Shown one piece after another: positions 62,776-64,000 of a stretch of DNA of 64,000 nt. The position numbers were made by a program, and so were the translations under genes. Source of the stretch: Planctomycetaceae bacterium (GTDB lineage: Bacteria > Planctomycetota > Planctomycetia > Pirellulales > Pirellulaceae); the NCBI GenBank assembly GCA_002862205.1, contig PKCN01000267.1, positions 1 through 64,000 of the forward strand. The letters are read 5' to 3'. Under the pieces are notes generated by a model. That model made no database searches, had not been told where the DNA came from, and worked only from the letters and a program-made list of their open reading frames with translations. Positions within the stretch are counted from its first letter, which is position 1. Each line of letters opens with the position of its first letter.

Positions 62776-64000
62776 ATGATAATTCTCGCAAGCGTGCTGT
62801 TTCTTTTACTGGTCGGCTTTGCTGTCGTCGTTTGGAAAGCCGCCTCGAACTGGCGTTGGTTCAACATCGTGGCCATTGTGCTGACGATGTTCTTGGCCAT
62901 CGCTTTCCTGTTCCCAACTGCTGTGGTACTCAAGAGCCGCTCTGCTTGGCACAAGATCCAAGCGGATTTGGAAAAGCAGGTGGTCGATCTTCAAGGCGAG
63001 ACGAAGCGAATCAAGCTGGGGGAAGTGGTCGGTGCCGATTCAGCGCGGAGCGGTGGTTTGGTTGATCTGCAGAGTGAGCTTGGCGCGTTGGCACTGGAAG
63101 CTGGTCGTCGTTGGCGCAATTTGCAATACAAGAGCGGTAACCTCAACGCGAAGCCAATCTCCATTTTACTCGGTGCACCGCCCGTTGCCGGGATTGGTGG
63201 GCAACCTGCCGAACCTGCTGGCGATGCAGCGAACAAGCCATTGGTACCAGATCAAACACTGGTGTATGGCTTTTCCGAGGTAGAGGATGATGAGAGCCTG
63301 GTCATGGCTCCCATGTTCTACTTGGGCGAATTCATTGTGCAAGCAAGCAACGCCAATGAGCTAACGCTGGTGCCGGCAGGACCGCTTGAAGACAACCAGG
63401 TGGAATACATCAAGCAAGGAAAGGCCCGCAGCTGGTTGCTATGCGAACTGTTGCCGCCGGACGGTCACTACCCTTTCCTGGCTTCGGATGAGCCTGAAAC
63501 TGGTAACTGCTTGGGCAGTGTTGACGAAGCTCTGGTGAAGTCTCTCCTTGTAGAGGCCTCCGAACAGACACAACGAGCCTACTTGGATGATGGACGCTCG
63601 AAGGATCCGGATGATCCGCCAGCGACGCATTGGGTTGAAGTGCAGTTTACGAAGAAACACAAAATTCAGGTTGATAGCCCCGGCCAGCAACGAAGTTTGA
63701 TTGATGGTGGCTTTTATGATGGCAGTGGTAGGGCTCTGGATGCCGCACTGCAGCATGGTGCCGATGGCTACATCACTTTTGAAATTGGTGACAAGGTCTT
63801 ACTGAAGATTGAAGGAGCAACAGAGTTGTTGAACTCGGATGTCGCCAAGAAGTTGGGTGATTACTTTCTGCGACCGCTCAATGATTACGGATTTTTATTC
63901 AGTCGTATTCGACTCAATCTGATAAAACTTGCGGACCAGAATAAGGAACTCACCTCGGAGAAAGCTGTCTTGGAGGAAATGTTTGGTAAGACACAGCAAA
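62776..64000 (+). CDS. Membrane-anchored protein of unknown function (partial, runs off the end)
   Basis: The frame from ATG 62776 stays open for 408 codons to the window edge, so it is missing from the ORF track. Two hydrophobic segments at the N-terminus (IILASVLFLLLVGFAVVVW, and IVAIVLTMFLAIAFLFPTAVVL) are followed by a short coiled coil (KIQADLEKQVVDLQGETKRIK). A polar, mainly extracytoplasmic region comes next. Its later part has strand-rich motifs (THWVEVQFTKKHKIQVDSPGQQ). A second coiled coil begins near the edge (LIKLADQNKELTSEKAVLEE). No family is recognised. Confidence 0.75.
   Translation, partial: MIILASVLFLLLVGFAVVVWKAASNWRWFNIVAIVLTMFLAIAFLFPTAVVLKSRSAWHKIQADLEKQVVDLQGETKRIKLGEVVGADSARSGGLVDLQSELGALALEAGRRWRNLQYKSGNLNAKPISILLGAPPVAGIGGQPAEPAGDAANKPLVPDQTLVYGFSEVEDDESLVMAPMFYLGEFIVQASNANELTLVPAGPLEDNQVEYIKQGKARSWLLCELLPPDGHYPFLASDEPETGNCLGSVDEALVKSLLVEASEQTQRAYLDDGRSKDPDDPPATHWVEVQFTKKHKIQVDSPGQQRSLIDGGFYDGSGRALDAALQHGADGYITFEIGDKVLLKIEGATELLNSDVAKKLGDYFLRPLNDYGFLFSRIRLNLIKLADQNKELTSEKAVLEEMFGKTQQ

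Overview
The window looks like chromosomal DNA of a planctomycete, most likely a Pirellulaceae-type marine or freshwater relative. The reasons are a formylglycine sulfatase with a signal peptide, many lipoproteins and secreted proteins of unknown function, a trypsin-like protease fused to other domains, long TolC-like lipoproteins, a sugar ABC importer, and a compact cluster of type II secretion pseudopilins. This assignment is inference from gene content. I see no rRNA, tRNA, CRISPR array, insertion sequence or prophage. Genes sit on both strands, mostly singly or in short runs of two to seven.

Layout. 0-8 kb: the tail of one gene, a secreted protease fusion (-), a sulfatase (+), a TolC-family outer membrane lipoprotein (+) and trmB (-). 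8-18 kb: a HemD-HemE fusion, a small membrane protein, a LysR regulator, then gltB-gltD (glutamate synthase) closed by a clear terminator. 18-31 kb: a low-complexity lipoprotein, pyrK and an rluB-like pseudouridine synthase (-), a small lipoprotein, manA (-), tatC (+), an AMP-forming acyl-CoA synthetase and class II aldolase (-), a YjhG-type sugar-acid dehydratase (-) and a DEAD-box helicase (-). 31-36 kb: a complete ribose-type sugar ABC importer (binding protein, double ATPase, permease with a large inserted domain). 36-40 kb: a soluble histidine kinase and, divergent from the next operon, a coiled-coil envelope protein.

40-47.5 kb: a pseudopilin operon, gspG-H-I-J-K followed by GspL-like (PilM+PilN) and GspM-like genes, mostly with 4-bp overlaps. 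The last protein appears to add a cadherin-like segment and a GspC/PilP-like C-terminus. The secretin, ATPase and GspF are not in the window. 47.5-54.7 kb: a NitT/TauT-type ABC importer, a Ser/Thr kinase (-), an ABC-2 exporter and a TIM-barrel isomerase. 54.7-64 kb, mostly (-): a small hypothetical gene, a two-component pair, a secreted thioredoxin-like protein, a 1000-residue TolC-like lipoprotein, and the start of an unknown membrane protein running off the end.

The clearest unexplained pattern is a set of about eleven short tandem repeats (14-22 bp units, 2-5 copies, each with its own sequence). Most lie between genes and several cover stop codons: in the helicase, the NitT-type binding protein and the isomerase. 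One 16-bp array sits where a small minus-strand gene loses its natural end and reads on into the antisense of its neighbour. Other points of interest are a 27-bp near-perfect palindrome in front of the soluble histidine kinase, a structured leader ahead of the sugar importer, and domain fusions or insertions in HemD-HemE, the protease, TatC and the sugar permease.
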